DNA from: Dehalococcoidia bacterium
GTDB lineage: Bacteria > Chloroflexota > Dehalococcoidia > Bin125
Assembly: GCA_022822855.1 (NCBI GenBank)
Contig: JAJDYG010000032.1
Location: 1 to 45,800, forward strand
Direction of reading: 5' to 3'
DNA length: 45,800 nucleotides
Positions within the stretch are counted from its first letter, which is position 1. Every line of letters begins with the position of its first letter. This document shows positions 32,694 to 41,005 of this stretch, in pieces. Both the position numbers and the translations under genes were made by a program. The notes under the pieces are model-generated. The model saw only the letters and a program-made list of their open reading frames with translations. It searched no databases and was not told the origin of the DNA.

Positions 32694-34319
32694 ATGAGAG
32701 GGCCTTGGACTGAAACCATGAACCTTCGCAACCGGACCATCTACATCGGCGATAACCTGAAGCGCCTGCGAGGGATCGACAGCGACTCCGTTGACCTCAT
32801 CTACCTCGATCCACCCTTCAACAGCCGTGGCGAGTATCAGTGGCCCATTGGCACCGACGACCTCGACTGGGATGATGAGCCGGCAGGTGGCGAGGCGGAC
32901 GACCTCGACGACGACGCGCTAGAAGAGCTGATCGGCGGCAACGGGGTCGACAAGTTCAAGGATGCCTTCTCCCTCGATGACCTCGACGAGCGGGTGTTGC
33001 AGGAGCTGTTGGACAACGGTGAGCCTGCTGGCTACGTGATCGCCGCGGCCGGTGCCGCAGTCGGCCCGGGCACGCAGGCCTACCTCACCTTTATGTGGGA
33101 GCGCTTGGTCGAGATGCGCCGCATCCTCAAACGCACCGGCAGCATCTACTTGCATTGCGACGACACCGAGGGAGCCTGGCTACAGGCGCTCATGGACGCG
33201 ATCTTCGGTCGCGGGAACTTCCGCAACGAAATCACTTGGCAGCGAACCAGCGCTCACAATGACGCCGGTCGGTTTGGGCGAATCTCTGACAAACTGCTCT
33301 TCTACGCCATGTCGAACGAGTCTCTCTTCGATCGGGACGGAGTCTCACGATCGTTGGATCGCAGCTATGTCGAGAAGGAATACAGGCGCGGCAAAGACGA
33401 TGCCAGAGGCCGCTGGCGTAGAAGTGATCTCACGGCAGACGGTGTGAGAGAGGGAGAGAGCGGACTGGCCTGGCGTGAGTACAGTCCCACGAGTATTGGG
33501 CGGCATTGGGCTGTGCCTCGAGCGCTTGGACGAGGCTGGTACGCCGACTGGATCGATGAGAACGTCATTCCCGGCTACAAGGAGATCGAGGGCGTTCACG
33601 CACGCCTGGACGCACTCGACGCCCATGGTTGCATCCACTGGACAAGAACAGGCACGCCCGAACTCAAACGCTACCTGGCAGCCACGACTGGGCAGGTGCC
33701 CGGCACAATCTGGGTGGATATCAATCCCGTGGTCGCCGGTTCCGACGAGGAGCAGCCTTGGGACACGCAGAAGCCGTTGGCTTTACTTGAGCGCGTGATT
33801 TCCGCCTCATCCCGCCCCGGCGACATGGTCCTCGATCCCTTCTGTGGCTGCGCCACCGCCTGCGTGGCCGCCGAGCGCTTGAATCGACAGTGGGTCGGCA
33901 TGGATCGTTCCCCCCGCGCCGGAACTCTGGTCCGCAAACGCCTCCGTGAACAGGACGAAGGCATCGCGATGTGGGCGTACGACGTCAACGTCACCCGTGC
34001 CGTCCCGGCCCGCACCGACATAACCGAGCCGCTCATGACCAGGGCCGAACTCAAGGCGGCGCTGTTTGAGCGCCAATCGGTAGCCGCCGACGATTATCCA
34101 ATCCCTCACGCCCTCTGCGCCGGCCCCAATTGCGGAACCGCGCTCCCCATCCACCTCCTCGAAATCGACCGCATCCGCCCCGGTGCCGCTGGCGGGGAGT
34201 ACGCCCTCGACAACACCCAGCTTCTCTGCGGCTGGTGCAACCGGGTCAAAGGCAGTCGCGACATGGATTACCTCGCCGGCCGTATCGCCCAACGCCGAAA
34301 AGGCGAGCTAGAGGCATAG
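32694..34319 (+). CDS. Site-specific DNA methyltransferase (N4/N6) with C-terminal HNH-like domain
   Basis: A 541-aa DNA amino-methyltransferase of the beta-type order: catalytic motif DPPFNS at residues 39-44, then the SAM-binding motif LDPFCGCATA at about 380-389. The middle has the target-recognition-like variable region. The C-terminus (about 470-530) is HNH-like: CAGPNCGTALP, LEIDRIRPGAAGGEYALDN and QLLCGWCNRVKGSRDMDYL, with two Cys pairs. In active HNH enzymes the first motif is normally D-H; here it is D492-R493 (codon CGC, one base from CAC), so nuclease activity is doubtful. No separate restriction gene is adjacent. Start at 32694 supported by GAGG; an ATG at 32718 is possible. Likely an orphan methylase or a worn restriction-modification fusion, perhaps horizontally acquired. 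Confidence 0.88.
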   Translation: MRGPWTETMNLRNRTIYIGDNLKRLRGIDSDSVDLIYLDPPFNSRGEYQWPIGTDDLDWDDEPAGGEADDLDDDALEELIGGNGVDKFKDAFSLDDLDERVLQELLDNGEPAGYVIAAAGAAVGPGTQAYLTFMWERLVEMRRILKRTGSIYLHCDDTEGAWLQALMDAIFGRGNFRNEITWQRTSAHNDAGRFGRISDKLLFYAMSNESLFDRDGVSRSLDRSYVEKEYRRGKDDARGRWRRSDLTADGVREGESGLAWREYSPTSIGRHWAVPRALGRGWYADWIDENVIPGYKEIEGVHARLDALDAHGCIHWTRTGTPELKRYLAATTGQVPGTIWVDINPVVAGSDEEQPWDTQKPLALLERVISASSRPGDMVLDPFCGCATACVAAERLNRQWVGMDRSPRAGTLVRKRLREQDEGIAMWAYDVNVTRAVPARTDITEPLMTRAELKAALFERQSVAADDYPIPHALCAGPNCGTALPIHLLEIDRIRPGAAGGEYALDNTQLLCGWCNRVKGSRDMDYLAGRIAQRRKGELEA

Positions 34320-34493
34320 CAATGCCAGGCGCGACAGCGATTCGATCTTCCCGAACGACACCCGTACGCCGTCGCCCAACCCTCGTGCAAACTCCATCCA
34401 AGACCGAACAAACCCGAACACTCTCGGTTGACCAACACCGACCAAACCTAACCACTTCCAACCACGCAAACCCAGCAAAACACTGGAGATCCG

Positions 34494-34516
34494 TTTTTCC
34501 TGAGGCTCAGGAAAAA
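34494..34516. promoter_or_regulatory. Perfect 23-base palindrome upstream of the M20 peptidase
   Basis: Arm TTTTTCCTGAG (34494-34504), centre G (34505), arm CTCAGGAAAAA (34506-34516), ending 59 bp before the peptidase ATG. The T-run is 5' and the A-run 3' on both strands, opposite to a Rho-independent terminator, so an operator or RNA structure is more likely. The preceding 150 bases are strikingly A+C-rich and hold no gene. Confidence 0.5.
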
Positions 34517-34575
34517 TCCTGCCTGACCACCCGAACACCGATACGATCTCCCCAGAACCCAAGGAGCGCCAACCC

Positions 34576-35886
34576 ATGACCGACCAGATCAACTGGCAAC
34601 CGATCTTCGACGAAGCCCTCGACAACTTCGTCAACTACCTCCAGATCGACACCACCAACCCGCCCGGCAACGAGAAACCCGCCGCCCGCTGGATGGGCCA
34701 GATCCTCTCCGACGCCGGCATGGAGGTCGAGTACGTCGAGATCCAGCCCGAGCGCGAGGCCGTCTTCGCCTGGCTGCGCGGCGACGGCTCCAAGCGGCCG
34801 ATGATGCTCTGCAACCACCTCGACGTGGTCCCGGTCGAAGAGACCTACTGGACGAAGCCCGCATTCGAGGGCTACATCGAGGACGGCAAGATTTACGGGC
34901 GCGGCGCGGTCGACATGAAGGGCTGCGGCATCATGCACCTGATGACGATGCTGCTGCTCAAGCGCACCGACGCGCCGCTCACCCGCGACCTCGTCTTCTG
35001 CGGCGTGCCCGACGAAGAGGCCGGCTCAGTCTGGGGCATGGAGTGGCTCTGCAAGAACCGCCCTGACCTCGTCGACGTCGAGTTCGAGCTCTCCGAGGGC
35101 GGCTCCGGCTCGACCCAGCTCATGGGTCAGGAAGCCAACATCTTTTCCGTCGCGACCAACGAGAAAGACATCTGCTGGCTCAAGCTGACCTCGATCGGCA
35201 CGCCCGGACACGGCTCGCGCCCGCACTACGACAACTCCGCCGTCCACCTCGTCAACGCGCTGCAGAAGCTCGCCGCGTGGGAGCGTCCCGTCACGATCAC
35301 GCCCTCGACCCAGGTCTGGCTCGACCGGCTGATCGAGGAAGGCCACATCCCGCCGATCAAGGACGCCGAGGAACTCTCCCAGCACGTCCTCGATCACCCG
35401 GCCACCCACGCCATGTTCATCAACACGCTCAACGTCACCATGATCAACAGCGGGATCAAGGCCAACGTGATCCCGGCCAAGTCCGAGGCCACCATCGACT
35501 GCCGCCTGCTCCCCGGTCAGGACCGCGAGGACTGGCGCCAGCAGGTGATCAGCGTGATCGACGACGACCGGATCGAGGTCGAGTTCTCCGGCTGGGACCA
35601 GGATCAGCCCGTCGAGGTCGATTGGGACACCGAGCTCTACCGAACCATCGAAGCAGTCGTCAACGACGCCGTCGAGGACGCCACCGTCGTCCCCTCAACC
35701 TGTGTCGGAGGCACCGACAACCGCTTCCTCCGCCAGCAGGGAATCCCGGCCTACGGCTTCATCCCCGTCCTCCTCAGCCCCGAAGAAGCCGCCGGCTTCC
35801 ACGGAAACGACGAGCACATGACCATCGAAAACTTCAACATGGGAGTCGAACTCACCTACGAAATCGTCCGCCGCATGGTGACCTAG
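34576..35886 (+). CDS. M20 family metallopeptidase (ArgE/DapE/CPG2-like)
   Basis: A 436-aa zinc peptidase/deacylase of the M20 family. Metal and catalytic residues by motif: H in CNHLDVVPV, D in YGRGAVDMKGC (bridging Asp), EE in VPDEEAGS, a further ligand in ELSEGGSG and the late His in FHGNDEHMTIENF. The dimerisation lid domain lies between about 190 and 330 (GTPGHGSRPHYDNSAV). Likely hydrolyses a peptide or N-acyl amino acid in the cytoplasm; the exact substrate cannot be told. AAGGAG lies 10 bases ahead of the ATG, a slightly long spacing. A palindrome upstream may regulate it. Confidence 0.92.
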   Translation: MTDQINWQPIFDEALDNFVNYLQIDTTNPPGNEKPAARWMGQILSDAGMEVEYVEIQPEREAVFAWLRGDGSKRPMMLCNHLDVVPVEETYWTKPAFEGYIEDGKIYGRGAVDMKGCGIMHLMTMLLLKRTDAPLTRDLVFCGVPDEEAGSVWGMEWLCKNRPDLVDVEFELSEGGSGSTQLMGQEANIFSVATNEKDICWLKLTSIGTPGHGSRPHYDNSAVHLVNALQKLAAWERPVTITPSTQVWLDRLIEEGHIPPIKDAEELSQHVLDHPATHAMFINTLNVTMINSGIKANVIPAKSEATIDCRLLPGQDREDWRQQVISVIDDDRIEVEFSGWDQDQPVEVDWDTELYRTIEAVVNDAVEDATVVPSTCVGGTDNRFLRQQGIPAYGFIPVLLSPEEAAGFHGNDEHMTIENFNMGVELTYEIVRRMVT

Positions 35887-35895
35887 TTCCCGAAA

Positions 35896-36009
35896 CCTCC
35901 CCCTCTGGGGGAGGTGCCCCGAAGGGGCGGAGGGGGCCCTCCGCGTTCACACTGCGTCCGCGACCAGGCCCCCTCAGTCGCTTCGCGACAGCTCCCCCAG
36001 AGGGGGAGC
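35896..36009. repeat. Paired type C repeats between convergent genes
   Basis: Copy one (35896-35945) starts CCTCCCCCTCTGGGGGAGG, then GCCCCGAAGGGGC and GGAGGGGGCCCTCCGCG. Copy two (35968-36009) is the same family in opposite orientation (GCCCCCTC...CGCTTCGCGAC...CTCCCCCAGAGGGGGAGC). Together they form a large inverted structure between the peptidase and the NIPSNAP gene, which suits a bidirectional terminator role. Confidence 0.7.
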
Positions 36010-36018
36010 TCTGGAGAG

Positions 36019-36693
36019 CTACTGCATCTTCGAGTACGGCAGCGGATTCAGGAAGTACAACTCCTCCTCCGGAGCATGCTCCCGCAGCGGACCGATGATC
36101 TCCTTCAGCGGATCCCCCGCGTGATACTCCATCATCCCGCTCGCACCCTGGGGCATGATCCACAGGTCGGTCAGCTCGCCCGTGCGCCCGATCCTCGAGG
36201 CATAGGCCGTCACCAACTGCAGCGCCCCCGCGCTGTCCATCGTGTCGACCAGCCCGCCGATCGTCTTGATCGCCGGCAGCAGCCCGCCGCCGGCGGTCTG
36301 CAACACCGCCAGCATGTACTGCCGAGGCTGCGCCGGATCGCTGGTCTCGAGCGCCGCCTGCAGCCGCTCTTCCGTCCCGTACGAGACCCGGTTGGCGAAC
36401 TTCGTGATCTCCTCGATCTCAATCTCGCCGCGCAGCTTCTCAACCGCCGACCACAGTGCCTGGTCCTGCCCGAGCGAGCCCAGGCACTCCTCGGCGTGGG
36501 CCATGCTCTCGTAGCGATGGATCGAGATGTCCCAGCCCATCTCCCCGCCGGTCATCTTCCACGCCCCGATCAGGTCAATCCCGTGCCGGTCCATCGCCGG
36601 AACCACGGTGTCGGCATAGAAGTCGACGAACAGGTCGAACGCAGTGTTGGTGATCGGCTTGATCCGGTGTCGGACTTCAAGAAAGACGGCCAT
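36019..36693 (-). CDS. NIPSNAP family protein
   Basis: A 224-aa protein that looks like two NIPSNAP (ferredoxin-like alpha/beta barrel) domains, about residues 1-105 and 110-224. The first begins FLEVRHRIKPITNTAFDLFV and continues MDRHGIDLIGAWKM, DISIHRYESMAHAEE; the second has ELTDLWIMP. The molecular function of the family is poorly known. GGAG lies 7-10 bases upstream of the ATG. It is 37 bp after an LLM oxidoreductase in the same operon, so it may serve the same catabolic step. The pairing is seen, the link is inference. Confidence 0.82.
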   Translation of the reverse strand: MAVFLEVRHRIKPITNTAFDLFVDFYADTVVPAMDRHGIDLIGAWKMTGGEMGWDISIHRYESMAHAEECLGSLGQDQALWSAVEKLRGEIEIEEITKFANRVSYGTEERLQAALETSDPAQPRQYMLAVLQTAGGGLLPAIKTIGGLVDTMDSAGALQLVTAYASRIGRTGELTDLWIMPQGASGMMEYHAGDPLKEIIGPLREHAPEEELYFLNPLPYSKMQ

Positions 36694-36730
36694 GATGCTC
36701 TCCAGTCTGGGTAGGTGGCTCGCTCGAAGG

Positions 36731-37633
36731 CTAGAGGCTGGGCGCCAGCGCCGCGATGAACTCGCGTGTGTGCTGCCGTTCGTCGGCGTTCAGCCCCTCA
36801 AACGCGGCGTAGAAGTCGGTCACCCCGATGTCGCGCCAGCGCAGCAGTTCCTGCTCGATCTCCTCCTCGCTGCCCACAATCGAGACCCCCGCCGGATCGT
36901 CCGCTCCCGAACCCTGGATCACGCGCTGGTACGAGGGCAACGTGTTGTACATCGCGAACGCTCGGCTAATCCGCTCCCGGGCTCGCGCGGGATCGGCCGT
37001 CACCGCAATCGGCACCCCCGCGATCACCCGCGGATCCGGCTTCCCCGCATCGCGAGCCGCGCCGCCCATCTCCGGTATCACCACTTCTTCGATCCACTTC
37101 GGACCGGCCAGCCAGAGCGCGGTCCCGTCGGCCAGCCGACCCGTCACCCGCAGCATCTGCGGCCCCAGCGCGGCCACGATCACCGGCGGCGCCTCGCAGT
37201 CCGGCAGGTCGATCTGCGAATGAACCTCAAACGCCTCACCCTCATGATCGACCTGCGCGCCCTGCATCAGCGGAACCAGGATCTCGAGATACTCCCGCAT
37301 GTGCCGGACGAACTTGCCGAAGTCCAGCCCCCACGAATCCGCAATCACCACCTCATGCGACAGCCCCAGCCCCAGCGTGAAGCGGCCGCCCGCCGCAGCA
37401 TTGACGGCCAGCGCCTGCTGAGCCATCGCGACCGGATGTCGCGTGTAGGTCGGAATGACGTAGGTGCCCAGCTCGATCTCGGAAGTCTCACCGGCTGCCA
37501 GCGCGAGGACCGTCATCGCGTCGTGGCCCATCGAGGGCAGGAACGCGCCGGCGAAGCCATCGGCTTCGAGCTGTTTGACCGCTTCGATCTTCCCGGCAAG
37601 CGTGGTGGCGTTGGGCGGAGCGAGGACGCGCAT
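36731..37633 (-). CDS. LLM class flavin-dependent oxidoreductase (F420/FMN)
   Basis: A 300-aa luciferase-like monooxygenase-fold protein, probably F420- or FMN-dependent. Typical segments: KIEAVKQLEADGFAGAFLP, ALAAGETSEIELGTYVIPTY, RHPVAMAQQALAVNAAAGGR, FTLGLGLSHE, MREYLEILVPLMQG, PPVIVAALGPQMLRVTGRLA and ADGTALW. This is the tetrahydromethanopterin-reductase-like branch. The substrate is unknown. GAGGAG lies 7 bases ahead of the ATG. First gene of a two-gene operon with the NIPSNAP gene; divergent from the hydrolase cluster. SAR202 bacteria are known for large sets of such enzymes. Confidence 0.9.
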   Translation of the reverse strand: MRVLAPPNATTLAGKIEAVKQLEADGFAGAFLPSMGHDAMTVLALAAGETSEIELGTYVIPTYTRHPVAMAQQALAVNAAAGGRFTLGLGLSHEVVIADSWGLDFGKFVRHMREYLEILVPLMQGAQVDHEGEAFEVHSQIDLPDCEAPPVIVAALGPQMLRVTGRLADGTALWLAGPKWIEEVVIPEMGGAARDAGKPDPRVIAGVPIAVTADPARARERISRAFAMYNTLPSYQRVIQGSGADDPAGVSIVGSEEEIEQELLRWRDIGVTDFYAAFEGLNADERQHTREFIAALAPSL

Positions 37634-37700
37634 CGGGAACTCCTCAGGATTCTGTGCGGAGTGTGTTCAGGCTGTTCGCAGTATTGCGCACACGAGTCGT

Positions 37701-37706
37701 TAGCCT
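37701..37706 (+). promoter_or_regulatory. Candidate -10 element of the hydrolase cluster
   Basis: TAGCCT in the divergent region between the LLM oxidoreductase and the first hydrolase, 40 bases before the ATG at 37747. Same hexamer as before the Nudix and selenoprotein genes. No clear -35. Confidence 0.25.
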
Positions 37707-37746
37707 GCGCGGCGACAACAGCTTCCGGAAAGCGGGAACGATCACC

Positions 37747-38646
37747 ATGGCATCAGCAGAACTCCAGAAAGTCCTCGGACTCATGGCAGAGCGCCCGCTC
37801 GGCGCAGGCAACCCCACGCTCGAGGAGATGCGGGCCGGCATGGAGGCCAGCTCATTCCCCGCCACCGATGCCGCCACCGTCACCCCGGTTGACGCCAACG
37901 GCGTGCCCGGCGAATGGGTCACCGTGGCTGAGTCCGATCCCAACCGACGGCTGCTCTACGTCCACGGCGGCGGCTACGTGATCGGCTCGCCCGTGACGCA
38001 CCGGCGGCTCTGCGAGGACATCGCCCGCGCCGGCGGCTGCGCGGTGCTGAACCTCGACTACCGCCTCGCGCCCGAGAATCCCTTCCCGGCCGCGGTCGAC
38101 GACGCCATCGAAGGGCTCAAGTTCATCCAGGCCAACGGGCCAAACGGCGCAGCCGCGGCCGATTCCGTCTTTGTCGCCGGGGACTCGGCCGGCGGCGGAC
38201 TCACCTTGGCGACCCTGCTCGCCGCGCGTGACCAGGGCGTCGACCAGCCCAACGCCGCCATTGGCATCTCGGCCTGGACCGACCTCGCGATCACCGGCGA
38301 GACGATTCAGACCCGAGCCAAGGTCGATCCGCTGATCACGGACTCAGCAATGGTGGAGGGCATGGCCTCCCAGTACCTCGGAGGCGCCGACGCCGACAAC
38401 CCGCTCGCCTCACCGCTCTACGCCGACTACGCCGGTCTGCCGCCGCTGCTGCTTCAGGTCGGCGACGCCGAGATCCTGCTGTCCGACACGACCCGGGTCG
38501 CCGAGAAGGCGCGCGCCGCAGGAGTCGACGTGGTCGAAGAGGTCTGGGACGAGATGTTCCACGTCTGGCACGCCTTCGCGCCAATGCTGCCCGAGGGCCA
38601 GGAAGCCGTTAACCGGATCGGCGAGTTCATCAACCAGCACGCCTAG
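37747..38646 (+). CDS. Alpha/beta hydrolase, HSL (hormone-sensitive lipase) family, copy 1
   Basis: A 299-aa esterase/lipase. The ATG at 37747 is chosen since it aligns with the start of the next gene (MASAELQKVL / MASEELQRVL); the open frame extends upstream without similarity. Oxyanion motif HGGG (73-76), nucleophile elbow GDSAGGG (Ser147), DYRLAPENPFPAA, Asp in the VGDAEILLSD region and His in EMFHVWHAF complete the HSL triad. Soluble, no signal peptide. Acts on carboxyl esters by family; the natural substrate is unknown. First of three tandem paralogues, 36 bp before the second. Confidence 0.9.
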   Translation: MASAELQKVLGLMAERPLGAGNPTLEEMRAGMEASSFPATDAATVTPVDANGVPGEWVTVAESDPNRRLLYVHGGGYVIGSPVTHRRLCEDIARAGGCAVLNLDYRLAPENPFPAAVDDAIEGLKFIQANGPNGAAAADSVFVAGDSAGGGLTLATLLAARDQGVDQPNAAIGISAWTDLAITGETIQTRAKVDPLITDSAMVEGMASQYLGGADADNPLASPLYADYAGLPPLLLQVGDAEILLSDTTRVAEKARAAGVDVVEEVWDEMFHVWHAFAPMLPEGQEAVNRIGEFINQHA

Positions 38647-38682
38647 CGCCCCTGCGACCGTGCGGAGCGGGAGGGTCTGCCA

Positions 38683-39582
38683 ATGGCGTCGGAGGAACTG
38701 CAGCGAGTCCTCAAACTGATCGAGGAACGACCGCGTCCACTGGTCAATCCCACGCGCCAGCAGATCCGTGAGGCGATGGAGCAGCGCTCCTTCCCCGCGA
38801 CTGACGCCGCCACGGTGATCCCGGTCGAAGCCAACGAGGTGCCCGGCGAATGGGTGACGGTGGCTGAGTCCGACCCCAACCGCCGCGTGCTCTACTTCCA
38901 CGGCGGCGGCTATGTCTACGGATCGCCCGTGACACATCGCAGGCTCTGTGAAGACATCGCTCAGGCCGCCGGCTGCGCGGTTCTCAATCTCGACTACCGG
39001 CTCGCGCCCGAGCATCCCTTCCCGGCCGCCCTCGAAGATGCCCTGGCGGGCTTCAGGTTCATCCGGGCAAACGGACCCAACGGCCCCGCCGCCGCTGAGG
39101 CCACCTTCATCGCTGGCGACTCGGCCGGCGGCGGCTTGACGCTCGCGACCCTGCTGGCCGCCCGCGACCAGGGCGTCGATCTACCCAACGCGGCGATCGC
39201 AATCTCGGCCTGGACCGACCTCGCGATCACGGGCGAGTCGGTCACCTCTCTCGCGGAGTCCGATCCACTGGAAAGCAACGTGCAGATGCTCAAGGACCTG
39301 GCTGTCCAATACCTCGCCGATGCTCACGCCTGCGACCCGCTCGCCTCTCCGCTCTACGCCGACTACGCCGGTCTCCCGCCGCTGTTGCTGCAGGTCGGCG
39401 GCGCGGAAATGCTGCTCTCCGATTCCACGAGAGCCGCAACACGGGCGCGCGCCGCCGGCGTCGACGTGGTCGAAGAAGTCTGGGACGAGATGTTCCACGT
39501 CTGGCATCAGTTCGCGCCGCTGCTGCCCGAGGGTCGAGAGGCCATCGGCAAGATCGGCGAGTTCATCAAACAGCGCTCGTGA
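38683..39582 (+). CDS. Alpha/beta hydrolase, HSL family, copy 2
   Basis: A 299-aa paralogue of the preceding gene, nearly identical in layout (FHGGGYVYGS, GDSAGGG, TDLAITGES, ASPLYADYAGLPPLLLQVGG, EVWDEMFHVWHQF). The two are clearly recent duplicates; copy 3 is more distant. Differences cluster in the N-terminal cap (residues 10-40) and in the 200-235 region that lines the substrate pocket in this family, so substrate ranges may differ. GGAGGG ribosome site. No start ambiguity. Confidence 0.9.
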   Translation: MASEELQRVLKLIEERPRPLVNPTRQQIREAMEQRSFPATDAATVIPVEANEVPGEWVTVAESDPNRRVLYFHGGGYVYGSPVTHRRLCEDIAQAAGCAVLNLDYRLAPEHPFPAALEDALAGFRFIRANGPNGPAAAEATFIAGDSAGGGLTLATLLAARDQGVDLPNAAIAISAWTDLAITGESVTSLAESDPLESNVQMLKDLAVQYLADAHACDPLASPLYADYAGLPPLLLQVGGAEMLLSDSTRAATRARAAGVDVVEEVWDEMFHVWHQFAPLLPEGREAIGKIGEFIKQRS

Positions 39583-39618
39583 CCAAATCGCGCCCAGCTT
39601 GGGCAATTGGAGTGAGAC

Positions 39619-40539
39619 ATGCCTTCCGATGAATACTTCGAAGTTGTCAAGGCGATGCAGGCTCAGGCCGCCGGCATGCTGGAGGAGGAGCTCACCATCG
39701 AGCAGCAGCGCGCTGCGATGGAGGAAGGCTTCAGCTTCCCGCTGCAGGACGACATCTCGCTCACAGCGGCCGACGCCAATGGCGTCCTGGGTGAGTGGAC
39801 GGTGCTGCCCGAGTCCGACCCCAATCGCCGCCTGCTCTACGTGCATGGCGGCGGCTACGTCCTCGGATCGATCGGCACCCACCGCCGCCTGGTCGCCGAC
39901 ATCTGCCGAGCCGCGGGCTGCGTCGCGCTCAACCTGAGCTACCGCTTGGCCCCGGAGCACGTCTTCCCCGCAGCCGTCGACGATGCGATTGCCGGGCTCG
40001 AGTACATCTGGGCCAACGGACCGGTCGAGCCGGGCGAGGCCAGCGCGGTGTTCGTCGGCGGCGACTCGGCCGGAGGCGGCCTGATGCTGGCCACCTTGCT
40101 CGCCGCTCGCGAGCGCGGCGTGCGTATGCCGACCGGCGGGATCGGACTCTCCGCCTGGGCCGACCTCGCCGCCGGACCGGAGGAGCTGTCCGCCTTCGGA
40201 CTCGACGATCCGACCATTCCAGACAACACCGTCGCAATCACCGCCTCGCAGGGCTGGGCGAAGATGTATGCAGGAGACGCCGACCGCAGCAACCCATTGC
40301 TCTCCCCGGTCTTCGCCGACTACGACGGCATCTGCCCCCTGCTCCTCCAGGCTGGATCAGTCGAAATGATCTGCCGCGACACCGAACGCGTCGCCGCCCG
40401 AGCCCGCGAAGCCGGCGTCGAAGTCGTCGAAGAGATCTGGGACGACATGTTCCACGTCTGGCAAGGCTTCGCCCCCATGCTCCCCGAGGGCCAGCAGGCG
40501 ATCGATCATATCGGTAACTGGATCCGCGACCGCTCTTAG
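39619..40539 (+). CDS. Alpha/beta hydrolase, HSL family, copy 3
   Basis: A 306-aa HSL-type esterase, third in the tandem, with VHGGGYVLGS, GDSAGGG, SYRLAPEHVFPAA, LLQAGSVEMICRD and EIWDDMFHVWQGF. It is more diverged from the first two. GGAG lies 7 bases ahead of the ATG. The gap to copy 2 is 36 bp, the same length as between copies 1 and 2. Its stop overlaps by 3 bases the stop of the convergent DUF488 gene. Confidence 0.9.
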   Translation: MPSDEYFEVVKAMQAQAAGMLEEELTIEQQRAAMEEGFSFPLQDDISLTAADANGVLGEWTVLPESDPNRRLLYVHGGGYVLGSIGTHRRLVADICRAAGCVALNLSYRLAPEHVFPAAVDDAIAGLEYIWANGPVEPGEASAVFVGGDSAGGGLMLATLLAARERGVRMPTGGIGLSAWADLAAGPEELSAFGLDDPTIPDNTVAITASQGWAKMYAGDADRSNPLLSPVFADYDGICPLLLQAGSVEMICRDTERVAARAREAGVEVVEEIWDDMFHVWQGFAPMLPEGQQAIDHIGNWIRDRS

Positions 40540-40985
40540 AGATGGACTATCTCGACATCGCCCCAATGCCGCTGCAGATACTCGGCGGCTAGCCGCCGGT
40601 GGCAATGTTCCGGCGTGTCCTCGCTACAGAGCAGCACTGAATCGGCGATCATCGCCGGATCCAGAGTGGCTTCGACACGCCGTTCAGCGAGCAGCTCAAT
40701 GTACCGCTCGGCATACTCGTCCCAGCCGATATCTCCGGCGCGGACAGCTTTGAACAGGTCAGTTGTCGGGGCGAGTTCCAGAAGGTGGACGTAATCCATC
40801 TGGCACAGCCGCTTGAGGAGGTACTCGAAATCGCCGCCCGACTTCGACACCTTGGCGAACCCGGCCAGTTGGGAAGACGGCTTCAACCGGATATCGACCA
40901 CGCGTCTGGCTCCGGTCGATCCCAGCAGCTCATCGAAGAACTCTCTGGCCGACTTCTTCGTGAAGCCGATGGTGTACAGCCTCAT
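40536..40985 (-). CDS. DUF488 family protein
   Basis: A 149-aa protein of the DUF488 family, function unknown. It begins MRLYTIGFTKKSAREFFDEL and has VVDIRLKPSSQ and the conserved late motif LLCSEDTPEHCHRRLAAEYL with two Cys and a His that might bind metal or act in catalysis. No good ribosome site; only 20 bp separate it from the upstream CoA-transferase, so it is probably co-transcribed. The 3' end overlaps the convergent hydrolase. Confidence 0.85.
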   Translation of the reverse strand: MRLYTIGFTKKSAREFFDELLGSTGARRVVDIRLKPSSQLAGFAKVSKSGGDFEYLLKRLCQMDYVHLLELAPTTDLFKAVRAGDIGWDEYAERYIELLAERRVEATLDPAMIADSVLLCSEDTPEHCHRRLAAEYLQRHWGDVEIVHL

Positions 40986-41005
40986 CTGCGGCGTGCCGAC
41001 TCCCG

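Noticed and set aside
34494..34516. Rho-independent terminator
   Set aside because: The T-run precedes and the A-run follows the hairpin on both strands, the wrong polarity for termination.
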